From contig JADJMO010000018.1 in NCBI GenBank assembly GCA_016709545.1, forward strand, positions 139,586-203,585: DNA of 64,000 bases, given 5' to 3'. Both the position numbers and the translations under genes were made by a program. Origin of the DNA: Myxococcales bacterium. Lineage in GTDB: Bacteria > Myxococcota_A > Polyangia > Polyangiales > JADJMO01. The notes beneath the pieces are model-generated. The model saw nothing but the letters and a program-made list of their open reading frames with translations. It was not told where the DNA came from and did no database searches. Numbering within the stretch: position 1 is the stretch's first letter; the number at the start of each line of letters is the position of its first letter. Positions 42,663-51,857 of this stretch are shown one piece after another.

Positions 42663-45428
42663 ATGTCCGAGGACGCGTCCGAAACCGAGCTCGAGAAGGC
42701 CTACGATCCCCGCACCGTCGAGTCGCGCTGGTACCCGCGCTGGCTCGAGATGGGGGTCTTCCACGCGGCGGACAAGAGCGACAAGCCGGCGTTCTGCATC
42801 TCGATCCCGCCCCCCAACGTGACGGGCTCCCTCCACTGCGGGCACGCGCTCTACACCATCCAGGACATCTACACGCGCCAGGCCCGCATGGCCGGCTGCA
42901 ACGCCCTCTGGCTGCCCGGCACCGACCACGCGGGCATCGCCACCCAGGTCGTCGTGGAGCGGCTGCTCAAGCGCGAGGGCACCGACCGGCACGCGCTCGG
43001 CCGCGCCAAGTTCCTCGAGCGCGTCTGGCAGTGGAAGGCCGAGAGCGGCGGGCGCATCGACAACCAGTTCAAGGTGCTCGGGTTCTCGCTCGACTGGGAG
43101 CGCTACCGCTTCACCATGGACCCGCAGATGTCCCGCGCGGTGCGCGAGGCGTTCGTGCGGCTCTACGAGGAGGGCCTGATCTACCGCGCTGAGCGGCTCA
43201 TCAACTGGTCCGTCGGCAGCCAGACCGTGCTCTCCGACCTCGAGGTCGAGAGCGAGGAAGAAGACGGCGAGATCTTCGAGTTCGCCTACAAGATCGCGGG
43301 CACCGAGGAGGAGATCGTCGTCGCGACCACGCGCCCCGAGACGATGCTGGGCGACACCGCGGTGGCCGTGCACCCCGACGACGAGCGCTACAAGCACCTG
43401 CTCGGCAAGGAGCTCGTGCACCCGTTCGTCGACCGCCGGTTCCCGGTGATCGCCGACGGAATCCTCGTCGACCCCAAGTTCGGGACCGGCGCCGTGAAGG
43501 TCACGCCGGCGCACGACTTCAACGACTTCGCCACCGGCAAGCGCCACGACCTGCCGATGGTCTCGATCATGAACAAAGACGGCACGCTCAACGCGAACGC
43601 CGGCGAGTTCGTGGGGATGGAGCGGTTCGCGGCCCGCAAGGCGGTCAAGAAGCGCCTCGACGAGCTCGGGCTCGCGCGTGGCACCAAGCGCCACCGCCTC
43701 GCGGTGCCCCGCTGTCAGCGCACCAACACGGTCGTGGAGCCGATGCTCTCCGAGCAGTGGTACGTCAAGACCGAGCCGCTCGCCAAGCCGGCGATCGAGG
43801 CGGTGCAGACCGGCAAGACCGTCATCGTGCCCGAGGAGTGGACCAAGACGTACATGCACTGGATGACCAACATCCAGGACTGGTGCATCTCGCGTCAGCT
43901 CTGGTGGGGGCACCAGATCCCCGCCTGGTACTGCAAGGCGTGCAGCAAGACCACGGTCTCGCGCGACGACGTGTCGGTGTGCGCGCACTGCGGCAGCAAG
44001 GAGGTCGAGCAGGACCAGGACGTGCTCGACACCTGGTTCTCCTCGGGCTTGTGGCCGTTCGCCACGCTCGGCTGGCCCGAGAAGACCGAGGCGCTCGCCA
44101 CGTTCTACCCGACGACCATCATGGAGACGGGGTTCGACATCCTGTTCTTCTGGGTCGCCCGCATGATGATGATGGGCATCCACTTCGTGGGCGACGTCCC
44201 GTTCAAGAAGGTCCTGCTGCACGGCATGGTGACCGACGAGAAGGGCGACAAGATGTCGAAGGTGAAGGGGAACGTCATCGATCCCCTCGACGTCGTGTAC
44301 GGCATCGAGCTCGAGAAGCTCGTCGAGAAGAACCGCGACGGCGGCGCCACAGAGGCCGCCCTCAAGAACGTGCGCAACACGTTCCCGCAGGGGATCCCGG
44401 CCTACGGCGCCGACGCGCTCCGCTGGACCCTCGCCACCTATCCGCCGCAGCAGCGCAAGATCCCGCTCTCGATCAAGCGCGTGGAGGGCGGACGGTTCCT
44501 CTGCAACAAGCTGTGGAACGCGGTGCGCTTCGCGCTGCCGTCGATCACCGGTGCCGCGCTCGACGTGGCCCCGGCCTCGCTCGCCGACCGCTGGATCCTC
44601 TCGCGCCTGTCGACCACGGCGGCAGCGGTGTGGAAGGCGCTCGACGAGTTCCGCCTCGACGAGGCCACCACCGCGCTCTACCGGTTCTTCTGGAACGAGC
44701 TCTGCGACTGGTACCTCGAGCTGGTCAAGCCGGTGCTCGCGGGCCCCGACGGGCCGGCGAAGGCGGCGGCGAAGGCCACCCTCGCGAAGGCCATCGAGGG
44801 CACGCTGCGGCTGATGCACCCCATCATCCCGTTCGTCACCGAGGAGCTCTGGCAGAAGGTGCCGCGCGCCGCCGACGCGCCGGCCTCGGTGAGCCTCGCC
44901 GCCTTCCCGAAGGCCGAGGACTACCCGTCCGACCCGGGCGCCGAGCGCGAGATGGCCGCGCTGCAGGCGGCGATCTCCGCGGTGCGGTCCATCCGCAGCG
45001 AGCACGAGGTGCACCCGGGCGCGAGCGTCCACGTGCGGCTCGTCGCGGGCGACGCGGTCCTTGGCCTCCTCGAGGCGCAGGCCGAGGCGGTCCGCACGCT
45101 CGCCAAGGTGGAGCCCCTCGAGATCCTCGCGAGCGGCGCCGAGCGGCCGAGTGGCTTCGCCACCTCGTCGGCGGGCGAGATCGAGGTGCAGGTCCTCCTG
45201 AAGGGGCTCGTCGACTCCGCGCACGAGGCCGCGCGCATCGAGCGCGAGCTCAAGCGCCTCGACAAGGATCTCACGGCGATGCGCAAGCAGCTCTCGCAGC
45301 CCAACTTCACGGACAAAGCGCCGCCCGAGGTGGTCGCCGAAGCCCGGGCACGCCTGGTCGAGCTCGAGACCGCGCGGGGCCGCCTCGAGGCCGGTCGTGG
45401 CCTGGTCGCGGAGCTCGCCGCCGGCTAG
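42663..45428 (+). CDS. valS: Valyl-tRNA synthetase
   Basis: Class I synthetase of 921 residues charging tRNA-Val, with an editing domain. The HIGH signature appears as P-P-P-N-V-T-G-S-L-H-C-G-H-A and KMSKS as D-K-M-S-K-V-K-G-N-V. The CP1 editing domain occupies about 200-370, and the W-C-I-S-R-Q-L-W-W-G-H motif follows. A C-terminal coiled coil (I-E-R-E-L-K-R-L-D-K-D-L-T-A-M-R) is complete. Its TAG lies in the CTAG shared with the convergent rhomboid gene. Confidence 0.97.
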   Translation: MSEDASETELEKAYDPRTVESRWYPRWLEMGVFHAADKSDKPAFCISIPPPNVTGSLHCGHALYTIQDIYTRQARMAGCNALWLPGTDHAGIATQVVVERLLKREGTDRHALGRAKFLERVWQWKAESGGRIDNQFKVLGFSLDWERYRFTMDPQMSRAVREAFVRLYEEGLIYRAERLINWSVGSQTVLSDLEVESEEEDGEIFEFAYKIAGTEEEIVVATTRPETMLGDTAVAVHPDDERYKHLLGKELVHPFVDRRFPVIADGILVDPKFGTGAVKVTPAHDFNDFATGKRHDLPMVSIMNKDGTLNANAGEFVGMERFAARKAVKKRLDELGLARGTKRHRLAVPRCQRTNTVVEPMLSEQWYVKTEPLAKPAIEAVQTGKTVIVPEEWTKTYMHWMTNIQDWCISRQLWWGHQIPAWYCKACSKTTVSRDDVSVCAHCGSKEVEQDQDVLDTWFSSGLWPFATLGWPEKTEALATFYPTTIMETGFDILFFWVARMMMMGIHFVGDVPFKKVLLHGMVTDEKGDKMSKVKGNVIDPLDVVYGIELEKLVEKNRDGGATEAALKNVRNTFPQGIPAYGADALRWTLATYPPQQRKIPLSIKRVEGGRFLCNKLWNAVRFALPSITGAALDVAPASLADRWILSRLSTTAAAVWKALDEFRLDEATTALYRFFWNELCDWYLELVKPVLAGPDGPAKAAAKATLAKAIEGTLRLMHPIIPFVTEELWQKVPRAADAPASVSLAAFPKAEDYPSDPGAEREMAALQAAISAVRSIRSEHEVHPGASVHVRLVAGDAVLGLLEAQAEAVRTLAKVEPLEILASGAERPSGFATSSAGEIEVQVLLKGLVDSAHEAARIERELKRLDKDLTAMRKQLSQPNFTDKAPPEVVAEARARLVELETARGRLEAGRGLVAELAAG

Positions 45429-46954
45429 CCCACGTACTTGCGCGCGAGCTCGGCGTGGGGATCGCCCGGGTGCTCCTCGATCAGGCGCCGCAAGGTCTTC
45501 TCGGCGAGCTCCGGGTGACCCGCGGTCGACTGCGCGCGGGCCACGTCCCAGAGGGCCTGCGGGAGCGAAGGGCTCCCGGGCCACTCGTCCTGCAGGCGCG
45601 CGACCGCGCGGACGGCGAGCCGCACGTCGCCCGCCTCGGCCGCAGCGTGGGTGCCGAGGGCGAGGCTGCGGTCGCTCAGCGGCACCTCCAGGCCCATGAG
45701 CGCGCGGAACGCGAGGGCCGCGTCGACCCACCGGCCGGCCTCGGCGAAGCGGCGAAGCGCCGTGGGCGCGAGGCGCTCCATCGTCGCCACGTCCGCGTGG
45801 GCCAGGGCCTCCTCGAACGCGCCGAGCACGTCGAGCTCGAACGTCGAGTGCACGGCGGGAACCGGAGGTGCCTCGCCGTGTGGGGCGGGGGTGATGCGGA
45901 ACCGTGCGCGCCGGGCGTCGGCGGACGCCGGGTCGCGCGAGGCCATCGGAGCGGCGTCGTCGTCGACGCGCTCCACGACCGACACGTGGCCCGACGCCGT
46001 CCTCCGTGGCGCGTAGGTCACGCGACCGCCCTCGGCGAGGACCTCCTCCTCGATGCGGGTGAACTCGTCGACCCACCGCTTCTCGAGGCCCGTCCCGCGG
46101 ACGAGGCCCGCGATCGCGGCGCCGACGACGAACCCGCCGACGTGGGCCGAGTAGGCGACCGCGGTCCCGTGGCCGTGGGCCTCGAAGATCGTCTGCACGA
46201 GCTGGCTGCCGAACCAGACCGGGAACACCACGAGCGCCGGCAGCGCGAAGGTGCCCGCGCGGACGAACAAGAACAGCCAGACGAAGTACCAGAAGCGCAC
46301 CCGCGCCCGCACGAACGAGACGAAGAAGGCGGCCATCGCCCCCGCGATCGCGCCCGACGCGCCGACGAGGATCACCTCCGAGCCGGGGTGCACCAGCCGG
46401 TAGGCGAGCGCCGACCCGAGCAACGAGGCGAAGTAGAGACCGAGGTACGGCAGCGACCCCCAGCGCGCCTCGACCGTGCAGCCGGCCAGCCAGAGGAACA
46501 CCATGTTGCCGAGCAGGTGCAAGACGCCGCCGTGCAGGAAGCCGTGCGTCAGGACCCCGAGGGAGAAGCCGTCCTTCGGCCGGTAGCCGAAGCGGCGCAC
46601 GGGATCGGCGGCCACGAGGCGGTCGAGGGCACCGTCGATCTCGAGCAGGGTGTCGACGTAGGGGTCAGAGACCCCCACCCGGTGGGCGCGCACGTCGGCG
46701 AGGAAGCGGACGACCTCCTCCTCGGTGAGGGGCGCGGTGCGCGGGGGTGCGGGCGGCGGCGGCGCGAGGTATCGCTTGACGAGGAACACCTCGTATTCGT
46801 GCTGCCGCACGAGGCTGTTCTTCACCGTCTGCGGGTTCACCGCGAAGGTGAGCTGCAGCCCGTAGGCGACGATGCAGAGGAACAGCAGCGCCGCCGTGAC
46901 CCACGGCATGCGGCGTACGCTCTGATCGTGCCCGATGGGCAGGAAGAAGAACAC
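45425..46954 (-). CDS. Rhomboid-family intramembrane protease with helical-repeat tail
   Basis: A 509-residue protein. A basic N-terminus and helix 1 (W-V-T-A-A-L-L-F-L-C-I-V-A-Y) are followed by a long loop, then the rhomboid core: H-G-F-L-H-G-G-V-L-H-L-L-G-N, catalytic Ser200 in V-G-A-S-G-A-I-A-G, and catalytic His271 in Y-S-A-H-V-G-G-F. Both dyad residues are present, so it should be an active serine protease. The last 200 residues are soluble with TPR-like helices (A-L-A-F-R-A-L-M-G and A-E-L-A-R-K-Y-V-G end). It has an unusually long P-P-P-P-A-P-P loop between helix 1 and the core. Confidence 0.88.
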   Translation of the reverse strand: MFFFLPIGHDQSVRRMPWVTAALLFLCIVAYGLQLTFAVNPQTVKNSLVRQHEYEVFLVKRYLAPPPPAPPRTAPLTEEEVVRFLADVRAHRVGVSDPYVDTLLEIDGALDRLVAADPVRRFGYRPKDGFSLGVLTHGFLHGGVLHLLGNMVFLWLAGCTVEARWGSLPYLGLYFASLLGSALAYRLVHPGSEVILVGASGAIAGAMAAFFVSFVRARVRFWYFVWLFLFVRAGTFALPALVVFPVWFGSQLVQTIFEAHGHGTAVAYSAHVGGFVVGAAIAGLVRGTGLEKRWVDEFTRIEEEVLAEGGRVTYAPRRTASGHVSVVERVDDDAAPMASRDPASADARRARFRITPAPHGEAPPVPAVHSTFELDVLGAFEEALAHADVATMERLAPTALRRFAEAGRWVDAALAFRALMGLEVPLSDRSLALGTHAAAEAGDVRLAVRAVARLQDEWPGSPSLPQALWDVARAQSTAGHPELAEKTLRRLIEEHPGDPHAELARKYVG

Positions 46955-47051
46955 CCGAGCGCTCTAGCGCGACCGCGGGAGGGCTCCGAATCCGGTTCGG
47001 GTCGCGCGGCCGACGCCACTCGGGCACAATGCCCTCTCACCCGGAGGGGAC

Positions 47052-47330
47052 ATGTCGAAGGAACAAGAAGAGCTCGTCACCAAGATGAAGGCGCTCCTCG
47101 TGCGGCGCTACGGCGACACGTCGATCGAGAGCATGCGCAAGCTGTTCGACGCCTACGACACCAACAAGGACCAGAAGATCAGCGCCGCCGAGCTCGAGGG
47201 GCTGCTCGAGGACGCGGGCGTCGGCAACGCGTTCACGCGCGGGGCCTGGATCAAGGGCATCATCCAGAACCTCGACCAGAACGGCGACAAGCTCATCGAC
47301 TGGGGCGAGTTCTCGCAGGCGATCGGCTAG
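47052..47330 (+). CDS. Small EF-hand calcium-binding protein
   Basis: A 92-residue protein with two canonical EF-hand loops: D36-T-N-K-D-Q-K-I-S-A-A-E47 and D75-Q-N-G-D-K-L-I-D-W-G-E86. Both have acidic or Asn residues at positions 1, 3 and 5, a hydrophobic residue at 8 and Glu at 12, so both should bind Ca2+. It resembles a half-calmodulin sensor. It starts at ATG 47052 with GGAGGGG upstream, and ends three bases before the stop of the convergent ugd gene. Its targets are unknown. Confidence 0.88.
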   Translation: MSKEQEELVTKMKALLVRRYGDTSIESMRKLFDAYDTNKDQKISAAELEGLLEDAGVGNAFTRGAWIKGIIQNLDQNGDKLIDWGEFSQAIG

Positions 47331-47333
47331 CAC

Positions 47334-48680
47334 TCAGGGCGTGGGGTCACCCGCGCGCGGACCGAGGCCGAGCGAGTGGTAGGCGAAGCCGAGGGCGGAG
47401 ACCCCGGCGGCGCCCCACACGTTGCGCGCATCGACGATGGTGCGGGTGCGCATGCGCGCGCCGAGGGCCGGGAAATCCGGGGCGCGGTAGCTCCGCCACT
47501 CGGTGAGCAGCAAGAGAGCGTCGGCGTCGTCCACCGCGTCGAGCGCGCGCTCGCACCGCACGACCCTCTCGGCCGCGGCCCCGACGCTGGCCTGCAGCGC
47601 GCGGAGAAAGTTGTCGGTCGCTTCCGGGTCGTGGACGCGCACCTCGACGCCCGCCGCGAGCAGCTTCGTGACGACCGCGAGCGCAGGGCTCTCGCGCACG
47701 TCGTCGGTCTCGGGCTTGAACGCGAGCCCCCAGAGCGCGACGCGCTTGCCCACGGGGTTCGGGCCGAGGGCGCGCAGGACCTTGTCGACCACCCAGCCGC
47801 GCTGACGCTCGTTGGTCTCGTGGGTCGCCTCGACGGTGAGCAGGGTCACGCCGGCGTCGCGCCCGAAGTGGGCGAGGGCTTGCACGTCCTTGGGGAAGCA
47901 GGAGCCGCCGTAGCCAGGGCCGGGGTAGAGGTAGCGGGGGCCGATGCGGCTGTCGGAGCCGAGCGCGCGCCGCACGTCGCGCACGTCGGCGCCGAGGGCG
48001 TCGCAGAGGCGCGCCATCTCGTTCATGAAGGAGATGCGCAGCGCGAGCAGCGCGTTCGCGGCGTACTTGCAGAGCTCGGCGGAGCGCACGCTGGTGATCT
48101 GGACCTGGCTCGCCTCGAGCTGCAGCGGTGTGTAGAGCGCGCGCATGCGCTCCTCGGCCCAGGGTGTGCGCACGCCACACACGATGCGCTCGGGCTGGAA
48201 GAAGTCCTCGAGCGCCGTGCCCTCGCGAAGGAACTCGGGGTTCGAGACGTGCTCGAGGCCGAGTCGCGAGCCACCGTCGAGGAGGGCCTGCACGCGGTCG
48301 CCCGTGCCGACGGGGACCGTGCTCTTGACCACGACCAGGGCGCGGCGCTCGGCGAGCGAGGCGATGGTCTCGGCGACGGAGAGCACCGCGCTGATGTCGG
48401 CGGAGCCGTCCTTGGACGGCGGCGTGCCGACGGCGATGAACCAGGCGTCGGCGGTGCGCGCCGCGGCGGGCACCGCGGTCTCGAAGCCGATGCGGCCCTC
48501 GCGGACGTTGCGGGTCACGAGCTCGGCGAGCCCAGGCTCGAAGATGGGGATATCGCCCGCGCGGAGCGCCGCGACGCGCGCCGGATCGGTGTCGACGCAG
48601 ACGACGGAGTGCCCGAGCTCGGCGAGCCCGGTGGCGGTGACGAGGCCGACGTAGCCGGCGCCGAAGACGACGAGGTTCAC
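47334..48680 (-). CDS. ugd: UDP-glucose 6-dehydrogenase
   Basis: Oxidises UDP-glucose to UDP-glucuronate using two NAD+. The 448-residue protein starts GTG 48680 with the Rossmann motif G-A-G-Y-V-G-L-V. The catalytic Cys is in G-P-G-Y-G-G-S-C-F-P-K-D, and the central helix has S-A-E-L-C-K-Y-A-A-N-A-L-L-A. Length and domains are complete. The GTG overlaps the stop of the UDP-glucuronate decarboxylase gene, so the two steps are coupled. Confidence 0.95.
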   Translation of the reverse strand: MNLVVFGAGYVGLVTATGLAELGHSVVCVDTDPARVAALRAGDIPIFEPGLAELVTRNVREGRIGFETAVPAAARTADAWFIAVGTPPSKDGSADISAVLSVAETIASLAERRALVVVKSTVPVGTGDRVQALLDGGSRLGLEHVSNPEFLREGTALEDFFQPERIVCGVRTPWAEERMRALYTPLQLEASQVQITSVRSAELCKYAANALLALRISFMNEMARLCDALGADVRDVRRALGSDSRIGPRYLYPGPGYGGSCFPKDVQALAHFGRDAGVTLLTVEATHETNERQRGWVVDKVLRALGPNPVGKRVALWGLAFKPETDDVRESPALAVVTKLLAAGVEVRVHDPEATDNFLRALQASVGAAAERVVRCERALDAVDDADALLLLTEWRSYRAPDFPALGARMRTRTIVDARNVWGAAGVSALGFAYHSLGLGPRAGDPTP

Positions 48681-49648
48681 GGGGTGCTCACGGGGTTCGG
48701 GGTCACCCTGCCGCGGAAGTCGGCGAGGGTCTTCTGCATGCCCTCGGCGACCAGCACCGTGGGCGAGAATCCGAGGCGCGCCCGCGCGCGGGAGATGTCG
48801 GGCCGGCGCTGGCGGGGGTCGTCGACGGGCAGGGGGCGGTGCTCGACGCGGAGCGGGGCGCCGAGCGCGGCGGCGACGACGTCGACGAGCTCGCGCACGG
48901 TGAGCTCCTCGGGGTTGCCGACGTTGATCGGGCCGTCGAAGTGGTCGAGGCCGAGGGCCGCGACGAACGCCGAGACGGTGTCGTCCACGTACGTGAACGA
49001 GCGGGTCTGCGTGCCCTCGCCGAACACGGTGAGCGGCTCGCCGCGCAGGGCCGACACGAGGTAGTTGCTGACCACGCGGCCGTCGTCGAGGGCCATGCGC
49101 GGGCCATAGGTGTTGAAGAGACGCAGGATCTGGAGCGGGAACGGCCGCTTGCGATGGGCGTCGACGAGGAACGTCTCGGCGACGCGCTTGCCCTCGTCGT
49201 AGCAGGCCCGCGGGCCGATGGGGTTCACCTTGCCCCAGTAGGACTCGGGCTGCGGGTGCACGTCGGGGTCGCCGTAGACCTCCGACGTGGAGGCCTGCAC
49301 CACGCGCAACCCGGGGCGCTCCTCGAGCAGCTCGACGATTCGGAGGGCGCCGAGCACGCTGGTCGTGAGGGTGAGGTGCGGGTCGCGCTGGTAGTGGACC
49401 GGCGAGGCCGGGCACGCGAGGTTGAGGACGCCGTCGATCGGCGCGCCGCCGGTCTCGGCGGGTAGCGGGTCGCGCACGTCGGCCACGCGGAACGAGAAGC
49501 GCGGGTTCTGCTTCGCCGCGCGCAGGTTCTCCTCGGAGCCGGTGTAGAGGTTGTCGATGGCGAGCACCTCGTCGCCGCGCGCGAGCAGCCGATCCACGAG
49601 GTGCGAGCCGAGGAATCCGGCGCCGCCGGTGACGAGCCATCGAGCCAT
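48677..49648 (-). CDS. UDP-glucuronate decarboxylase (UDP-xylose synthase)
   Basis: Extended SDR of 323 residues that converts UDP-glucuronate to UDP-xylose. The NAD motif is G-G-A-G-F-L-G-S-H. The sequence Y-W-G-K-V-N-P-I-G-P-R-A-C-Y-D-E-G-K-R contains the catalytic Tyr-x-x-x-Lys and the family's G-P-R-x-C-Y-D-E-G-K-R signature. It overlaps ugd by four bases, so both enzymes act in sequence. An alternative is a dTDP-glucose 4,6-dehydratase, but the signature argues for the decarboxylase. Confidence 0.88.
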   Translation of the reverse strand: MARWLVTGGAGFLGSHLVDRLLARGDEVLAIDNLYTGSEENLRAAKQNPRFSFRVADVRDPLPAETGGAPIDGVLNLACPASPVHYQRDPHLTLTTSVLGALRIVELLEERPGLRVVQASTSEVYGDPDVHPQPESYWGKVNPIGPRACYDEGKRVAETFLVDAHRKRPFPLQILRLFNTYGPRMALDDGRVVSNYLVSALRGEPLTVFGEGTQTRSFTYVDDTVSAFVAALGLDHFDGPINVGNPEELTVRELVDVVAAALGAPLRVEHRPLPVDDPRQRRPDISRARARLGFSPTVLVAEGMQKTLADFRGRVTPNPVSTP

Positions 49649-49657
49649 TTTCCGCCC

Positions 49658-50614
49658 TCATACCGCCGTTGCGGCGCGCGTGGGAGTCGCGACATGCAGG
49701 AGCCCACCGATCAGCGCCACGGTGAGCTGGAGGGCCAGCATGGAGAGCGAGGCTACGGTGGCGTCGGCCTTGGGGACGCCCGCGTGGGAGAGGAGCACCA
49801 CGAACGCGGCCTCGCGCACGCCGAGGCCGGCGATGGTCGCCGGGAAGTAGGTGGCGACCTGCGCGACCGGCACGAGCGCGAGCACCCCCGCGGCCGCGAC
49901 GCCCGGGGCCACCGCGTGGACCAGCAGGAGACCCGTGCCCGCCACGAGCGCCTGGGTCGTGATCGAGAGCGCGAACGCGAGCACGAGGAACCCCGGCCGG
50001 CCCGCCTCGGGCAGGCGCAGGAGCAGGGCGCCGAGCTTCCCCGGCACGTGGCGCCCGAGCCGGCGCGCGACGAGCGGCGCGGTGGCCGCGAGGAGCGCGG
50101 CGACCACGCCCAGCACCGCGAGGCGAGAGAGCCCGGTGACACCGGCGACGGGGTGGACGGCGAGGATCGACGCCGACAGCGTGAGCAGGCCCGCGAGGCC
50201 GAACACGCGCTCGAGGAGCACGACCACGTAGGCGTTGGGGCCGCCCGCGAAGGCGTCCCGCATGGCGTGGGCGCGCACGACGTCGCCGCCGACGTTGCCG
50301 GGGAGGACGGTGTTGTAGAACACGCCGACCCACTGCAGCCGGACGAGCGTCGACAGGCGGGGTGGGGCGGGCGCGCCGTACGCGGCGAGCACCACCCGCG
50401 ATCGTGCCGCGGCGAAGACGAGGTTCAGCGCCGACAGCCCGAGACCGGCGAGCAGCGCGAACGCCGACATGCGGCGCGCGGAGTCGAGCAGCGCGGCGAG
50501 CGGCGCCCGCGTGAGGGTCCAGGCGAGGGCCAGCCCCGCGATGGCGAGCTTGAGCGCGAACATCGCGCGTGCGCGCGCCTTGCTCGCGGGGACAGTGGCA
50601 GCGTCGTCGCTCAT
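49658..50614 (-). CDS. Lysylphosphatidylglycerol-synthase-TM-like flippase family protein
   Basis: A 318-residue protein with about eight helices. The L-Q-W-V-G-V-F-Y-N-T-V-L-P-G-N-V-G-G-D segment followed by R-V-F-G-L-A-G-L is the family's hallmark (DUF2156-less LPG_synthase_TM), and the late P-A-T-I-A-G-L-G-V-R-E-A-A is the second. Such proteins often accompany glycosyltransferases and are thought to move lipid-linked intermediates. It lies in a run with ugd, the decarboxylase and the following membrane protein gene. Confidence 0.85.
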   Translation of the reverse strand: MSDDAATVPASKARARAMFALKLAIAGLALAWTLTRAPLAALLDSARRMSAFALLAGLGLSALNLVFAAARSRVVLAAYGAPAPPRLSTLVRLQWVGVFYNTVLPGNVGGDVVRAHAMRDAFAGGPNAYVVVLLERVFGLAGLLTLSASILAVHPVAGVTGLSRLAVLGVVAALLAATAPLVARRLGRHVPGKLGALLLRLPEAGRPGFLVLAFALSITTQALVAGTGLLLVHAVAPGVAAAGVLALVPVAQVATYFPATIAGLGVREAAFVVLLSHAGVPKADATVASLSMLALQLTVALIGGLLHVATPTRAATAV

Positions 50615-51783
50615 CCAGCCCCGAAGTGATCGCCGACGATGCTGACGACCTGGACGAGGGTGGAGACGGCGAGCAGAGCGGTGAGGCGGTCGCCGCGCGC
50701 GAGGGCCGACAGCACGATGCCCGGATAGAGGAAGTCGAGGCCGCGCGCGAAGCCCCCAGGACGCAGCCACACCATCTCCGACGAGACGAGGGCGAGGCAC
50801 CCGAACAGCGCGGCGGCGAGCGCGAGCCCCGAGCGGTCGCGGCGGACCGAGGCCAGGTGACGCCCGATCATCAGGAGCAGCGGGCCGCCGACGAGGACAC
50901 CGAGCACGACGTGCCCGTCGATCTTCGGCTGGTGCAGCCACTCGGCGACGAGGCGCCCAGGGCCGAACAGCGGCGGCGCGAGGTTCTGCAGACCGCCGCC
51001 GTGCTGGTCGGGCGGCAGCGCGCGGCGCAGGAACAAGGCCCACGCGAAGGCCGGCGCGGGCGCGAGCGAGAGCGGCAGCAGGAGGCGCAGCGTGTCGGCG
51101 CGGAAGAGGTGGCGGCGGTGCTCGATGGCTTCGGCGAGGAAGAAGCCGGCGGGTACGAGCACGTACGTCTCGCGCCCGAGCGCCGCGAGCGCGAAGGCGA
51201 TCGCCGCGGGCCATCGCCGCTCGCGCGACAGGAGGAAGACCCCGAGCAGACCGCAGAACTGGGCCGACAGCTCGATGCCCGCGATGTCCGTCGTGCAGAC
51301 GAGGCCACCGCTCGCCGCGAGGAGCAGGCCGAACCATGGCGAGGCCCCGCGCGCCCCGACCAGCGCCGCGGCGAGGGCGCCGATGCCCGCCGCGAACAGC
51401 AGGTTCCAGCCGAGGATCGCCCGCGGGATGCACGGCGAGCTGCCGCCGCAGGTGGTGGCCGCGAGGGCGGGCAGGAGGATGCGGCCGTAGCGGTACCGGG
51501 GGGCGTCGATCCACGGCAGGACGTCGCGCCGACGGAGGAGCGGGTCGTGGGCGATGAACAGGTACTGCTGGCCGTCGGTGCCGTATCCGCCCTTTTCGAG
51601 GGGGTAGTGCTCGTCGAGGACGAACTTCGGCTGTCCCTTGGCCCAGTCGTGCAGCTCGCCGATCCGGAACACCGCGAGCACCGTGCGCGCCGGGTGGGTG
51701 AGGCTCTTGACCGCCACCACCGTGGCGTGGAGGCACAGCGCGGCGATCGCGGTGAGCACGATCGTCCGGAGCGCGCGCGACAT
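50611..51783 (-). CDS. Multi-spanning membrane protein, possible glycosyltransferase-like
   Basis: A 390-residue protein with about nine helices. Its first periplasmic loop holds D-W-A-K-G-Q-P-K-F-V-L-D-E-H-Y and G-T-D-G-Q-Q-Y-L-F-I-A-H-D-P-L-L, a pattern seen in uncharacterised GT-C-like or AZOBR-type membrane proteins. Later parts include L-G-R-E-T-Y-V-L-V-P-A-G-F-F-L. The stop overlaps the flippase start (ATGA), so it belongs to this sugar operon. The catalytic role is unproven. Confidence 0.65.
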   Translation of the reverse strand: MSRALRTIVLTAIAALCLHATVVAVKSLTHPARTVLAVFRIGELHDWAKGQPKFVLDEHYPLEKGGYGTDGQQYLFIAHDPLLRRRDVLPWIDAPRYRYGRILLPALAATTCGGSSPCIPRAILGWNLLFAAGIGALAAALVGARGASPWFGLLLAASGGLVCTTDIAGIELSAQFCGLLGVFLLSRERRWPAAIAFALAALGRETYVLVPAGFFLAEAIEHRRHLFRADTLRLLLPLSLAPAPAFAWALFLRRALPPDQHGGGLQNLAPPLFGPGRLVAEWLHQPKIDGHVVLGVLVGGPLLLMIGRHLASVRRDRSGLALAAALFGCLALVSSEMVWLRPGGFARGLDFLYPGIVLSALARGDRLTALLAVSTLVQVVSIVGDHFGAG

Positions 51784-51857
51784 CGCGGCGACTTACCCTT
51801 CGTGGGCTCAGGGGGGAAGAGCTAGGCAGACGGGCGCGGACGCGGTAACGCGCGGCC

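Noticed and set aside
42066..46076. A 1,336-codon open frame antisense to valS and others like it across the window
   Set aside because: It is opposite a complete, well conserved valS. Such long antisense frames are a by-product of high-GC codon use, and its predicted protein is Arg/Gly/His-rich without any domain.
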